This document shows positions 32,211 to 39,723 of a DNA stretch of 39,723 nt, piece by piece; position 1 is the first letter of the stretch, and every line of letters begins with the position of its first letter. The position numbers and the translations under genes were made by a program. Where the stretch lies: assembly GCA_902798545.1 (NCBI GenBank), contig CADBWQ010000024.1, positions 1-39,723 on the forward strand, read 5' to 3'. Under the pieces are notes generated by a model. It saw nothing but the letters and a program-made list of their open reading frames with translations, was not told the origin of the DNA and searched no databases. This DNA comes from Oscillospiraceae bacterium. Its GTDB lineage: Bacteria > Bacillota > Clostridia > Oscillospirales > Oscillospiraceae.

Positions 32211-33005
32211 ATGGAGAAGGTTGTTATCATCACCGGCGGCACGAGCGGCATCGGCCTGAACACAGCCCGGATCCTCGCGGAAAAGGGATGCCGGGTCTAT
32301 GAGTTCAGCCGCAGAGACTCGGGAATGGTTCCCGGGGTGACACACATTCGGGCAGATGTAACGGATGAAGAGCAGATCCGGACAGCGGTACAGGCGGTGC
32401 TCGACCAGGAGAAGCGGATCGACGTGGTCATCAACAACGCCGGTTTCGGAATCTCCGGGGCTATCGAGTTTACGGACACGGCGGAAGCGCAGCGGCAGTT
32501 TGACGTGAACTTTTTCGGTATGGTACGCATGAACCACACAGTTTTGCCGATTATGCGGAAGCAGGGGCACGGCAGAATCATCAATATGAGCTCTGTCGCG
32601 GCGCCTATCGCGATTCCCTTCCAGGCCTATTACTCTGCATCCAAGGCGGCGGTCCGGACCTACAGCATGGCGCTGCAGAGTGAAGTGAAACCCTACGGCA
32701 TCGAGATCTGCGCCATCATGCCGGGGGATGTGGCGACGGGCTTCACCGCCGCCCGGGCCAAGAACCCGGCGGGCGATGATGAATACGGCGGACGGATCTC
32801 ACGCAGCGTCGGGGTGATGGAGCATGATGAGCAGACCGGCATCACCGCCGCGGATGCTGGCGCATTTGTGGCGGAGAAGGCTCTTCAGAAGAAAGTACCA
32901 GTCCTCTGTACGTTGGGAGGAAAGTACAAGCTTTTTGTCTTTCTCACGAGGCTTTTGCCAAACAGGGTTCTGGTGGATCTTGTCGGTCAGATCTACGCAA
33001 AATAA
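32211..33005 (+). CDS. Short-chain dehydrogenase/reductase (candidate 3-keto amino-lipid reductase)
   Basis: A 264-residue classical SDR. The nucleotide motif is TGGTSGIG (8-15), NNAG is at 75-78, the catalytic Ser is in NMSSVA and Tyr-x3-Lys is Y141-K145 (YYSASK). RRD after strand 2 suggests NADPH preference. The last 25 residues (LFVFLTRLLPNRVLVDLVGQIY) are hydrophobic and amphipathic, as in SDRs that act on membrane lipids. It starts 12 bp after the alpha-oxoamine synthase with an AGGAG site, so the two are certainly co-expressed. The role as 3-keto reductase is inferred from that pairing. Confidence 0.85.
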   Translation: MEKVVIITGGTSGIGLNTARILAEKGCRVYEFSRRDSGMVPGVTHIRADVTDEEQIRTAVQAVLDQEKRIDVVINNAGFGISGAIEFTDTAEAQRQFDVNFFGMVRMNHTVLPIMRKQGHGRIINMSSVAAPIAIPFQAYYSASKAAVRTYSMALQSEVKPYGIEICAIMPGDVATGFTAARAKNPAGDDEYGGRISRSVGVMEHDEQTGITAADAGAFVAEKALQKKVPVLCTLGGKYKLFVFLTRLLPNRVLVDLVGQIYAK

Positions 33006-33040
33006 GCCTGAAAAAGTAGCGCGCGAAAAGGGGGTTCGAG

Positions 33041-34252
33041 ATGAAGTATAACTTTACAACGGTCCCGGACCGGCATGGCAAAGACGCTCTGGCGCTGGAT
33101 GCGCTCGGAACACAGCCGACCGGACCGAATGCCCCGGACAAGGGCTTCGACGCGATCCCGATGTGGATTGCAGATATGAACTTTGAGACCGCACCTTCCG
33201 TGGTGCGCGCAATCGAGGAGAGAATCCGGCATCCGCTGTTCGGGTATTTCACGCCTACAGAAGAATACTATGACGCGATCATCCGCTGGCAGGAGACCCG
33301 GCACGGGGTAAAGGGTCTCGAGGCGAAACACATCGGTTATGAAAACGGTGTCCTCGGCGGTGTGGTGAGCGCACTGAACATCATGTGCTCCCGGGGAGAC
33401 AAGGTGCTTGTACACAGCCCGACCTATATCGGCTTTACCGGTGTGCTGAAGAACAACGGCTATCACATTGTGCACAGCCCGATCTATCGGGATGAAAAGG
33501 GCGTCTGGCGGATGGATTATGACGACATGGAGCGGAAGATCCGGGAAGAGAAGATCCACGCGGCTATCCTTTGTTCTCCGCACAACCCCTGTGGACGTGT
33601 CTGGGAGCGCTGGGAACTGGAGCGGGCGTACGAACTCTTTCAGAAATATGATGTACTGGTGATCAGCGACGAGATCTGGTCCGACATCCTTCTGTCCGGG
33701 CATGAGCATATCCCCTCACAGATGATCAACGAAGACGCTGCCATGCGCACCGTGGCACTCTATGCACCCTCAAAGACCTTCAACCTCGCAGGCCTTATCG
33801 GAAGCTATCATATCATCCGCAATGACGTGCTCCGTCACCGGGTGGAGAAAGAGTCCTCCCTCTGCCACTATAACGACATGAACGTTCTCTCCATGCACGC
33901 GCTGATCGGCGCGTACAGCGACGAGGGAATGCGCTGGACGGATGAACTCTGCGAGGTACTGACGGAGAACATTCGCTTTGCAGTGGACTATATCCGCAGC
34001 CACTTTAAAGGCGTCAGCGTCTTCGAACCGGAGGGAACTTACATGCTCTTCATCGACTGCGAAGACTGGCTGAAAGCCCACAACTGCACGCTCCGCGAGC
34101 TTGAAGAAAAGGGCTGGCGCGTTGGCGTCGCCTGGCAGGACGGTGCCATGTTCAACGGGCCCACTTCAATCCGGATGAATCTGGCGCTCCCGAAAGCCCG
34201 TTTGGAGGAGGCCATGGACCGCCTGAACCGCTATGTGTTCTGCGAGGCCTGA
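33041..34252 (+). CDS. patB: MalY/PatB family aminotransferase / cystathionine beta-lyase
   Basis: A 403-residue fold-type I PLP enzyme. MWIADMNFETAP (41-52), GVLGGVVSAL, SPTYIGF (126-132), CSPHNPCGRVW (178-188), SDEIWSD (209-215) and the PLP Lys K245 in APSKTFNLAGL are MalY/PatB motifs. These enzymes cleave the C-beta-S bond of cystathionine or cysteine conjugates, giving pyruvate, ammonia and a thiol. It is third in the operon, 35 bp after the SDR, with a strong GGGGG site. A sulfur-amino-acid enzyme beside a possible amino-lipid pathway is notable, but it may simply be a housekeeping lyase. Confidence 0.88.
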   Translation: MKYNFTTVPDRHGKDALALDALGTQPTGPNAPDKGFDAIPMWIADMNFETAPSVVRAIEERIRHPLFGYFTPTEEYYDAIIRWQETRHGVKGLEAKHIGYENGVLGGVVSALNIMCSRGDKVLVHSPTYIGFTGVLKNNGYHIVHSPIYRDEKGVWRMDYDDMERKIREEKIHAAILCSPHNPCGRVWERWELERAYELFQKYDVLVISDEIWSDILLSGHEHIPSQMINEDAAMRTVALYAPSKTFNLAGLIGSYHIIRNDVLRHRVEKESSLCHYNDMNVLSMHALIGAYSDEGMRWTDELCEVLTENIRFAVDYIRSHFKGVSVFEPEGTYMLFIDCEDWLKAHNCTLRELEEKGWRVGVAWQDGAMFNGPTSIRMNLALPKARLEEAMDRLNRYVFCEA

Positions 34253-34298
34253 GCCGGGAAAAATATTTAGCGAAATAGCGAATAAAAGAGAAGAAAGA

Positions 34299-34328
34299 TT
34301 GAAAAAAAAGGACGCGCTCTGCTATACT
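34299..34328 (+). promoter_or_regulatory. Promoter of Tat-exported flavoprotein gene
   Basis: TTGAAA (34299-34304), an 18-bp spacer and TATACT (34323-34328), 59 bp upstream of the start codon. A direct repeat TAGCGAA (34268-34274, 34276-34282) lies just upstream of the -35. Confidence 0.62.
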
Positions 34329-34387
34329 GTCAATACAGAACCTTGAAAGAGGTTAGAAAATACTTCAATATAACAGGAGGAAAACAA

Positions 34388-36322
34388 ATGGCAAAGAAAG
34401 AACTCTCCCGTCGGGAATTCCTGAAGGGCTCTGCGGCTGCGGGCCTCGGACTGGCTGCAACGCTTGGCCTCGGCGGCGCGGCTGCCTTCGCGGATGATGC
34501 AAAGTACAAGGCCGGCACCTATCAGGCCACTGCTTACGGCAACCTGAGCTACGTAACTGTGGAATGCACCTTCAGCGAGACCGCACTGGAGAAAGTAGAC
34601 ATCATTTCCCAGAATGAAACGCCGGTCCTCTTCTCCCAGGTACAGGATCAGCTCATTCCCTCTATCATCGATAATCAGGCCCTCGGCATGGATGGCATCA
34701 CCGGTGCCTCCAACTCCTCCCGTGCCGTCAAGGAAGCCATCGCGGACTGCGTCGCGCAGGCCGGCGGTGATCCGGACGAGTGGCTGGGCCGCACGGTTGC
34801 CGTGACTGCAGGCGCTGACGAGACCTATGATGTGGACATCTGCGTCATCGGCTGCGGCGGTTCCGGCTTCATGGCTTCCATCAGCGCAGGCAAGCTGGGT
34901 GCGAAGGTCCTGACCATTGAGAAAGCCAGCTCTGTTGCCGGTGTCAACGGCATCAAGGTCTCCGGACCCTTCGCTGTCGACACCTCCGTTCTGCATGAGC
35001 GCGAAGGCGGCACGACCCTGGAGGTCGACGAGGTCTTCCACCATGTCATGAACTACACCCACTGGACCCCGAACCCGGCGCTGATCCACCGCTGCCTGGA
35101 CGAGAGCAAGAACGCGGTTGAGAACCTGGTCGGCATCGGCTATGCCATGCAGGAGGCCAACTTCCGCTTTGAGACCCCATTTATTGGCGAAAAGGGCGGC
35201 TTCCACCTGATCACCAACAGCCTGGACGAGCGCGTCGAGCTCTGGAACAAGGCTCTGGAGGATGCAGGTGTTGAGGTCCTCTTCAACACCACCGCGACCG
35301 GCCTGATTATGGACGGCGACAAGGCGGTCGGCGTCACGGCAAAGAAGGCCGACGGCACCAGCGTCACAGTCAATGCCAAGGCGGTCATCATCGCTTCCGG
35401 CGGTTATCTGGGCAACCGCGACCTGCAGGAAAAGTTCCTCAAGACCCGCAACCTGAATGCCGCCGCGGGCGGCAACAGCCTCTGCACCGGCGACGGCATC
35501 ATGATGGCCGAGGATGCGGGCGCTGTGCTCTGCAAGACATTTGGATTCTGCCCCTGCGAATACGGCGGAACCAACACCAAGGCCTCCCGTCCGGCCAAGC
35601 AGGACAAGTACGATCAGAACTATGCCTTCAAGTTCGGCCTCTACGGTAACCTGCTTGTTGATCAGGAAGGCAAGCGCTTCATCAATGAAGGTCTGCTCTG
35701 CGACTACCCGATGAGCTACGGCTCCGAGCAGATCGTCCTGAACGCTCCGTGGTACGGCATTGTCGACCAGGCCTATGTCGATGCCATGACCACCATCGGC
35801 CTGTATGACTACACCATCGCCAAAGGCGCAACGACAGATGAAGGTGTGTGGTTCATCGGTAACTACTTCAAGGGCCGCATCCTGGATAAGCTCCCCGAAG
35901 ATCTCGAGGAAGGCATCCGCGAAGGCTGGGTCGCCAAGGCAGACACCCTCGAAGAGCTGGCGGAGAAGTTCGGTCTGACCAATCTGCCCGAGACCGTCGC
36001 CAAGTACAACGAGTTCTGCGACAAGGGCGTGGACGAAGAGTTCGGCACCAATCCCTGGTACCTCAGCAAGTGCGAGACCGGTCCGTTCTACGCTGTTCAG
36101 TGCGAACCCTCTGCCTGGAGCACCTTCGGCGGCATCCGTACGGATGACCAGCTGCGCGCCCTGAAGGCCGACAACACCCCGCTGCAGGGCCTGTATGTGG
36201 TTGGCACCGACAACGGCTCCATGTACTACAGCCCGTATTATGATGTGCCCGGCTTCTGCTACGGCCTCTGCGTCGACTCCGGCTATATCGCCGCCACCGA
36301 AGCAGTCGAATACATCAAGTAA
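34388..36322 (+). CDS. Tat-exported FMN/FAD flavoprotein, fumarate-reductase-like
   Basis: A 644-residue secreted reductase. Residues 7-14 (SRREFLKG) are a twin-arginine signal with hydrophobic core to AFA|DD (about 35). Residues 38-125 are an FMN-binding domain whose DGITGAS (102-108) is the covalent flavin attachment motif made by ApbE. From 148 on is an FAD_binding_2 domain (GCGGSGF at 155-161; TIEKASSVAGVNG; VIIASGGYLGNRDL). The C-terminal end (GGIRTDDQLRAL ... GLYVVGTDNGSMYYSPYY ... GLCVDSGYIAATEAV) is of the fumarate reductase/Urd type. The substrate is not evident. No haem motif is present, so electrons arrive through the FMN from the membrane. AGGAGG precedes ATG 34388. Confidence 0.88.
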   Translation: MAKKELSRREFLKGSAAAGLGLAATLGLGGAAAFADDAKYKAGTYQATAYGNLSYVTVECTFSETALEKVDIISQNETPVLFSQVQDQLIPSIIDNQALGMDGITGASNSSRAVKEAIADCVAQAGGDPDEWLGRTVAVTAGADETYDVDICVIGCGGSGFMASISAGKLGAKVLTIEKASSVAGVNGIKVSGPFAVDTSVLHEREGGTTLEVDEVFHHVMNYTHWTPNPALIHRCLDESKNAVENLVGIGYAMQEANFRFETPFIGEKGGFHLITNSLDERVELWNKALEDAGVEVLFNTTATGLIMDGDKAVGVTAKKADGTSVTVNAKAVIIASGGYLGNRDLQEKFLKTRNLNAAAGGNSLCTGDGIMMAEDAGAVLCKTFGFCPCEYGGTNTKASRPAKQDKYDQNYAFKFGLYGNLLVDQEGKRFINEGLLCDYPMSYGSEQIVLNAPWYGIVDQAYVDAMTTIGLYDYTIAKGATTDEGVWFIGNYFKGRILDKLPEDLEEGIREGWVAKADTLEELAEKFGLTNLPETVAKYNEFCDKGVDEEFGTNPWYLSKCETGPFYAVQCEPSAWSTFGGIRTDDQLRALKADNTPLQGLYVVGTDNGSMYYSPYYDVPGFCYGLCVDSGYIAATEAVEYIK

Positions 36323-36351
36323 TCCGATCGGACAGATTCAACGTGATAAAG

Positions 36352-36383
36352 AAACGGCATGGCTTTCGGGCCATGCCGTTTTT
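36352..36383. terminator. Terminator after flavoprotein gene (bidirectional)
   Basis: A perfect 12-bp stem (36352-36363 with 36370-36381), TTTCGG loop and TTTTT on the plus strand. The left arm begins with AAA, giving a short U-run for the convergent gene too. Confidence 0.88.
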
Positions 36384-36398
36384 ACAGCTTCAATCTTC

Positions 36399-37022
36399 TT
36401 ATTTGATTACATACTGATCGTATCCCGCGGCGACAAGGCGGTCATAGGCGGACCAGATTTCATCCGGAACCTCCACAGGCGCCTGAAAGCCCATCTCGGC
36501 GTAGACCCGCAGTCTTTGGAGATCTCCCACCATGAGAGAGATGGTAGTCTCATCCGTACCGTATTCCTCCAGAGAGAGCGGCTGGGTCATCACGCTCCAG
36601 CTTACTTCCGGCCACTGCTTCGTTCCCGTCGCCCAAGCCCGTTTTGCCATATAGGGCTTGCTGACGGCGATGCCGGTTGAGGGGAATATCCCGCGGTCGG
36701 CCAGCAGCTCCCGGGAAAAACGAAAGTTCTCTCCCGTGTTGGTGGACGCAGATTCAACAAATATACATTCCTGCGGCACACCGAGACTGCGGCAGCGCGC
36801 CGCGAAGAGGTCAGCTTCTGGCCGGGTAAAAAGGGAAGCAGTCACTTTTCCCAGTCCTCCGCTGCAGATGAGGATCGGCGCACGCCCGGAGAGAAAAACT
36901 TCGGCGGCATAACTTGCCACACGCAGGTCATGCGTCCCCAGTGCAATGATGAAATCGGCATGGTCGGGAACCCGGCCGGGAGAGGATAAGAAATTATAGA
37001 TCAGCTCCGCATCTGAGATCAT
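36399..37022 (-). CDS. YdcF/DUF218 family protein
   Basis: A 207-residue single-domain protein. ADFIIALGTHDLRVA (about 21-35), ILICSGGLGK (about 50-59) and FVESASTNTGENFRFSRELL (about 85-104) form the Rossmann-like DUF218 pattern with the E-x-x-S-x-N-T-x-E-N motif. It has no signal peptide or membrane anchor, so it is a cytosolic YdcF type, in contrast with the membrane-bound ElyC/SanA relatives. E. coli YdcF binds S-adenosylmethionine; the reaction is unknown. ATG 37022 follows AAGGAG at 6 nt, which rules out longer in-frame readings. Confidence 0.84.
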   Translation of the reverse strand: MISDAELIYNFLSSPGRVPDHADFIIALGTHDLRVASYAAEVFLSGRAPILICSGGLGKVTASLFTRPEADLFAARCRSLGVPQECIFVESASTNTGENFRFSRELLADRGIFPSTGIAVSKPYMAKRAWATGTKQWPEVSWSVMTQPLSLEEYGTDETTISLMVGDLQRLRVYAEMGFQAPVEVPDEIWSAYDRLVAAGYDQYVIK

Positions 37023-37233
37023 TCGAAAGCTCCTTTCGACGGTGACAACCGGCATTCCCCTCGGGCATGGATCATCCTCGGAAGAGCGTCTATTCCGGTG
37101 AAGATAGAGCAAGTTTACTATGGAAACGAGGTTCGGGTCAAGGGGAAATTGAAGCCCTGTATCCGTCAGGTCATCAGCCAAATCGCCGGGAACGGAAAAA
37201 AGAATTGTTTACATCAGGATCATATACAGCCGG

Positions 37234-37262
37234 TTGAAGAAGTGCTGTATTTCTGTTATACT
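37234..37262 (+). promoter_or_regulatory. Promoter of zinc-ribbon protein gene
   Basis: TTGAAG (37234-37239), a 17-bp spacer and TATACT (37257-37262). The start of transcription near 37269 leaves a leader of about 88 nt before the proposed ATG. Confidence 0.6.
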
Positions 37263-37356
37263 GCAGGGCAATCAGATGAGATATGGAAAAAATCGGTCTG
37301 ATTCTGGGACGGATGGTGATTACCCAGACAGGGCATGGAGAGAAGGCAGAACACTC

Positions 37357-37704
37357 ATGATTCAACAGATCAGGAAAAAAGTCAATCAGGCACTGGCTCA
37401 CAGGGAGAAACGCCTCTATATCTGCAGCCGCTGTGGAGGAAAATTTCTGCTCGCGGGGATCCCCGAAAGTTGCCCCGAATGCGGGCGGAAATATGCGGAC
37501 AAAGTTACCGATCTGGACACCGGCGCCGTCTCCGGTGGAGAACTGCTGCTCCGGCGTGCCACCAGGACTGAGAAAGCCGTTTATACTGCGACAAAGAATG
37601 CAGCGAAGAAACATAAAATGGAAAATCCGCTCCGACAGGTGATTGGCGGCAAAGGCAACACCGTTGTTGTCATCATGGAGAGAACGGATGAATTCGGAAA
37701 ATAG
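37357..37704 (+). CDS. Zinc-ribbon domain protein of unknown function
   Basis: A 115-residue basic protein. Residues 23-42 carry a CxxC-x13-CxxC zinc ribbon (ICSRCGG ... ESCPECGRKY). The rest is Lys/Arg-rich and ends VVVIMERTDEFGK. I do not recognise a named family; binding to RNA, DNA or a ribosomal partner would suit its charge. The ATG at 37357 has only a weak site (AGAAGG, about 10 nt). An in-frame ATG at 37276 would give 142 residues but lies within 10 nt of the transcription start. A terminator follows. Confidence 0.65.
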   Translation: MIQQIRKKVNQALAHREKRLYICSRCGGKFLLAGIPESCPECGRKYADKVTDLDTGAVSGGELLLRRATRTEKAVYTATKNAAKKHKMENPLRQVIGGKGNTVVVIMERTDEFGK

Positions 37705-37720
37705 AAACAGATCTATCAAC

Positions 37721-37744
37721 AATGCCGCCCGGACGGGCGGCATT
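37721..37744. terminator. Terminator between zinc-ribbon gene and cysteine desulfurase
   Basis: A perfect 10-bp stem (37721-37730 with 37735-37744) and a 4-nt loop; plus-strand continuation GCCTTTAT. It separates convergent genes and probably works for both. Confidence 0.72.
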
Positions 37745-37769
37745 GCCTTTATACAGACTCAATACAGAC

Positions 37770-38897
37770 TCAGCGGTGGGCCAGCATGGCGTGGGCATCC
37801 CGGAGACCTTCACAAAGAGCATCAATGTCCTCCTGTGAGGTATAGCGGCTCAACCCGATACGCAGCGCCCCGTCGATGGTTTTGGAATCGAGACCCATGG
37901 CCTCCAGGACGTGGCTGCGGGCGCCCTTCTTGCATGCCGAGCTCTTGGAGACATAGACTTCACGGGCTTCGAGAAAGTTCATCAGAACCTCGCTGCGCCA
38001 ACCGGGCAGAGAGATGGATAGAATATGCGGCGCACCGCCGCCGATGACGCGCAGTTCCGGAATGTCCGTCTGCAGTCGGCGGATGATTTCCCCCCGCATG
38101 GTGCGCATTCGCTCTGCATTTTCCGCGATTTTTGGCGCGGCGACGTCGCAGGCGGCGGCAAAAGCCGCAATCTGGGAAGTAGCCTCGGTTCCCGCACGAC
38201 GGCCTTCCTCCTGGCTCCCGCCGACGATTATTGGCTTAAGGCGAAGCCCCTTACGGACGTACAGCGCACCGATCCCTTTCGGCGCGTGGATTTTATGACC
38301 GCTGATGCTGATCATATCGGCACCCAGTGACTTCGGCGAGAAGGGTATCTTCATAAAGGCTTGTACGGCGTCAGTATGCAGCAGCGCGGAAGAGCCTGCG
38401 GCTTTCAGCGCGGCAGAGACCCCGGCAATGTCTGTAACGGCGCCGGTTTCATTGTTGGCCAGCATGAGGGAGACAAGAATCGTATCTTCCCGCAGCGCCT
38501 CGCGGACCGCTTCCACTGAAACCGCCCCGGAGGGGCCAGGCTTCAGACGGGTGATTTCAAAGCCGCGCTCCTCCAGCAGATCAAGGCTGCGGCGGATGGC
38601 GTCGTGCTCTGCCACCGAGCTGATGATATGATTTCCCCTGCGCTTCATGCTTTCGGCGCCCGAGAGCAGGGCCCAGTTGTCACTCTCGGAACCGCAGGAG
38701 GTGAAGATCAACTCTGCCGGGATGCAGCCCAGAGCCGATGCAACCGAGGCACGGGAGCGGTCGAGGAGCTTTTTGGCTTCCCGGCCGGCGGTGTGGGTGG
38801 AGCTTGGGTTGCCGAACTCCTGAGTCATGGCGAAAAGCGCCGCCTGCGCGGCTTCCGGGCAGACCTGTGTTGTGGCGGAATTATCCAGATAATGCAT
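37770..38897 (-). CDS. Cysteine desulfurase (NifS/IscS-like)
   Basis: A 375-residue class V aminotransferase fold. MHYLDNSATT opens it, FTSCGSESDNWAL (65-77) and EHDAIRRSL (His stacking on PLP) follow, SISGHKIHAPKGIG holds the aldimine Lys, and SSACKKGARSHVLEAMG holds the active-site Cys on its mobile loop. Class I (NifS/IscS) features are the short S-x-S-x-A-C loop and the GGxQExxRRxGT motif (GGSQEEGRRAGT). It strips sulfur from cysteine for Fe-S clusters or tRNA thiolation. It lies 12 bp after the nitroreductase. As the window's only desulfurase it could supply SufBC, which lacks its own SufS neighbour. AGGAG precedes ATG 38897. Confidence 0.93.
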   Translation of the reverse strand: MHYLDNSATTQVCPEAAQAALFAMTQEFGNPSSTHTAGREAKKLLDRSRASVASALGCIPAELIFTSCGSESDNWALLSGAESMKRRGNHIISSVAEHDAIRRSLDLLEERGFEITRLKPGPSGAVSVEAVREALREDTILVSLMLANNETGAVTDIAGVSAALKAAGSSALLHTDAVQAFMKIPFSPKSLGADMISISGHKIHAPKGIGALYVRKGLRLKPIIVGGSQEEGRRAGTEATSQIAAFAAACDVAAPKIAENAERMRTMRGEIIRRLQTDIPELRVIGGGAPHILSISLPGWRSEVLMNFLEAREVYVSKSSACKKGARSHVLEAMGLDSKTIDGALRIGLSRYTSQEDIDALCEGLRDAHAMLAHR

Positions 38898-38909
38898 TGT
38901 TCTCCTGCC

Positions 38910-39434
38910 TTATTCTGCCCAGAAAGCTCTGTTTTCTTTTCTCGGAGCGGCTTTCGGCATCTCACCGGCCATATATCCGACTGCACAGTGACCGATGCCT
39001 TCCCATTCTCCTTCAATGCCAAGGCTTTTCAGCCAGGACTGCCACTCTTCCCGTTCAAACTCTTGCTTTGCACGATGAATCCAGATGCTGCCAAGGCCCA
39101 GAGAATGCGCCGCCAGCATCATGTTGCCCAGCGCAAGGCTGCCGTCATATACGCGGTTGGGCCAGTCCTTCCGGGCAAGGACAATCAGAATGGCGGGCGC
39201 GCCGTAAAAGGGGTCCACGCCTTCCTTTCCCCAGATTTTGGCGTTCTCTTTGGAGAGCCTGTCGCGGATCTCCGGATCTGTGACGGCGACGATAATGGCA
39301 TCCTGCTCTCCCCTCGCGCTTGCGGCATACAGCCCGGCTTCGATGATCTGCTCCAGATCTGCCTTCTTTGGCATCTCCGGTGTGAACTTCCGAATGCTTC
39401 TGCGCTCTTTCAGTGCGTTGATTACTTCGTTCAT
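38910..39434 (-). CDS. Nitroreductase family protein
   Basis: A 174-residue FMN-dependent nitroreductase. The N-terminal FMN phosphate site is RRSIRKF (11-17), ASARGEQD (about 38-45) is the next flavin-contact stretch, and the C-terminal part has ALGNMMLAAHSLGLGSIWIHRA and CAVGYMAGE, typical of the small (about 170-residue) clostridial type. It reduces nitro groups or quinones with NAD(P)H. ATG 39434 follows AAGGAA. The transcript leader is about 160 nt, long for this family. Confidence 0.88.
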   Translation of the reverse strand: MNEVINALKERRSIRKFTPEMPKKADLEQIIEAGLYAASARGEQDAIIVAVTDPEIRDRLSKENAKIWGKEGVDPFYGAPAILIVLARKDWPNRVYDGSLALGNMMLAAHSLGLGSIWIHRAKQEFEREEWQSWLKSLGIEGEWEGIGHCAVGYMAGEMPKAAPRKENRAFWAE

Positions 39435-39603
39435 TTTCTTGTTCCTTTCTTTCCTTTATCGTTGCAAAACAACGCCTGATCAGCGCCTTTTTCTGCGGTT
39501 CTGTAATAGCGTTCATCAAACTTCTTCAGCGCTGTATCTATGGTTTCTTTTTCTATGGTATTTCACCCAAGACGCCTTGACAATGCCATGATGGAATACG
39601 GTT

Positions 39604-39632
39604 AGTATAGCAAATTAACCCGGATTCTTCAA
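39604..39632 (-). promoter_or_regulatory. Promoter of nitroreductase-desulfurase operon
   Basis: On the minus strand TTGAAG (39632-39627), a 17-bp spacer with TTTGC, and TATACT (39609-39604). The leader to the ATG at 39434 is about 160 nt and I see no gene in it. Confidence 0.68.
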
Positions 39633-39691
39633 TGGTTTTCCCGAACATCTGAAAACTTACATCCGCATAGAGGAAATGAACCGCATATATG

Positions 39692-39714
39692 AAAAAACCG
39701 CCCTGACGGACGGT
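39692..39714 (-). terminator. Terminator of a minus-strand gene beyond the right edge
   Basis: A 7-bp stem (39708-39714 with 39697-39703, one G-U pair) with a GTCA loop and TTTTTT on the minus strand. It must close a transcript that enters from the right, so the next gene outside the window probably lies on the minus strand. Confidence 0.7.
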
Positions 39715-39723
39715 AATTCATTC

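Noticed and set aside
34268-34282. Direct repeat TAGCGAA-A-TAGCGAA ahead of the flavoprotein promoter
   Set aside because: Only 7 bp and two copies; too short to claim as an operator without comparison to relatives.
37174-37743. 189-codon minus-strand reading frame
   Set aside because: It runs antisense through the zinc-ribbon gene and its promoter and terminator. The plus-strand protein has a clear CxxC-CxxC pattern, while this one has no recognisable feature.

Overview
The window reads as chromosomal DNA from an anaerobic Firmicute, most likely a gut clostridium. The grounds are moderately high GC with strong AGGAGG-type ribosome sites, many TTGNNN-17-TATAAT promoters, indolepyruvate:ferredoxin oxidoreductase, a two-gene minimal SUF (SufC + short SufB) system, a Firmicutes-type glucose-6-phosphate isomerase, MtaB and fructoselysine genes. 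No rRNA or other phylogenetic marker is present, so family-level placement is a guess. I see no tRNA, rRNA, CRISPR array, insertion sequence or prophage gene.

Layout. (1) 1-7,600: a minus-strand catabolic locus for Amadori (glycated amino acid) compounds. A polyamine-type ABC transporter (potA-potB-potC-potD order) is followed by frlB, frlC and the start of frlD, which runs off the left edge. Upstream lie two translationally coupled GntR/UTRA regulators, a terminator, and three copies of a shared AATTGGTAT operator motif. (2) 7,630-12,740: a plus-strand run of uridine kinase, thymidine kinase, SufC, SufB, the two subunits of an AcnX-type dehydratase and an unknown 64-residue protein, closed by a terminator. 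(3) 12,751-15,401: minus-strand iorA-iorB plus a one-domain alkyltransferase homologue, divergent from a LysR regulator. (4) 15,535-18,466: LysR, a full-length O6-alkylguanine alkyltransferase and a MATE exporter. (5) 18,539-27,748: minus-strand pgi, oppA-B-C-D-F and an N-terminally truncated HMG-CoA-lyase-like gene. OppA and OppC both carry large extra segments. (6) 28,128-30,766: an AI-2E family permease overlapping mtaB. (7) 31,005-34,252: a plus-strand operon of a serine-palmitoyltransferase-like alpha-oxoamine synthase, a short-chain dehydrogenase and a PatB/MalY C-S lyase, behind a strong promoter with a palindrome. (8) 34,388-36,322: a Tat-exported FMN/FAD reductase. (9) 36,399-39,434: a YdcF-like protein, a zinc-ribbon protein, and a nitroreductase-cysteine desulfurase pair.

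How the parts work together. Region 1 is a self-contained import, phosphorylation, epimerisation and deglycation module whose regulators probably bind the repeated motif. Region 7 is the best candidate for something little described: condensing, reducing and sulfur-amino-acid enzymes in one transcript could form a long-chain amino-alcohol or sulfonolipid-like product, but the substrate cannot be read from sequence. Neither substrate-binding protein has a lipobox cysteine, which is unusual for a monoderm Firmicute. Together with the Tat-exported reductase this makes the cell envelope worth checking.
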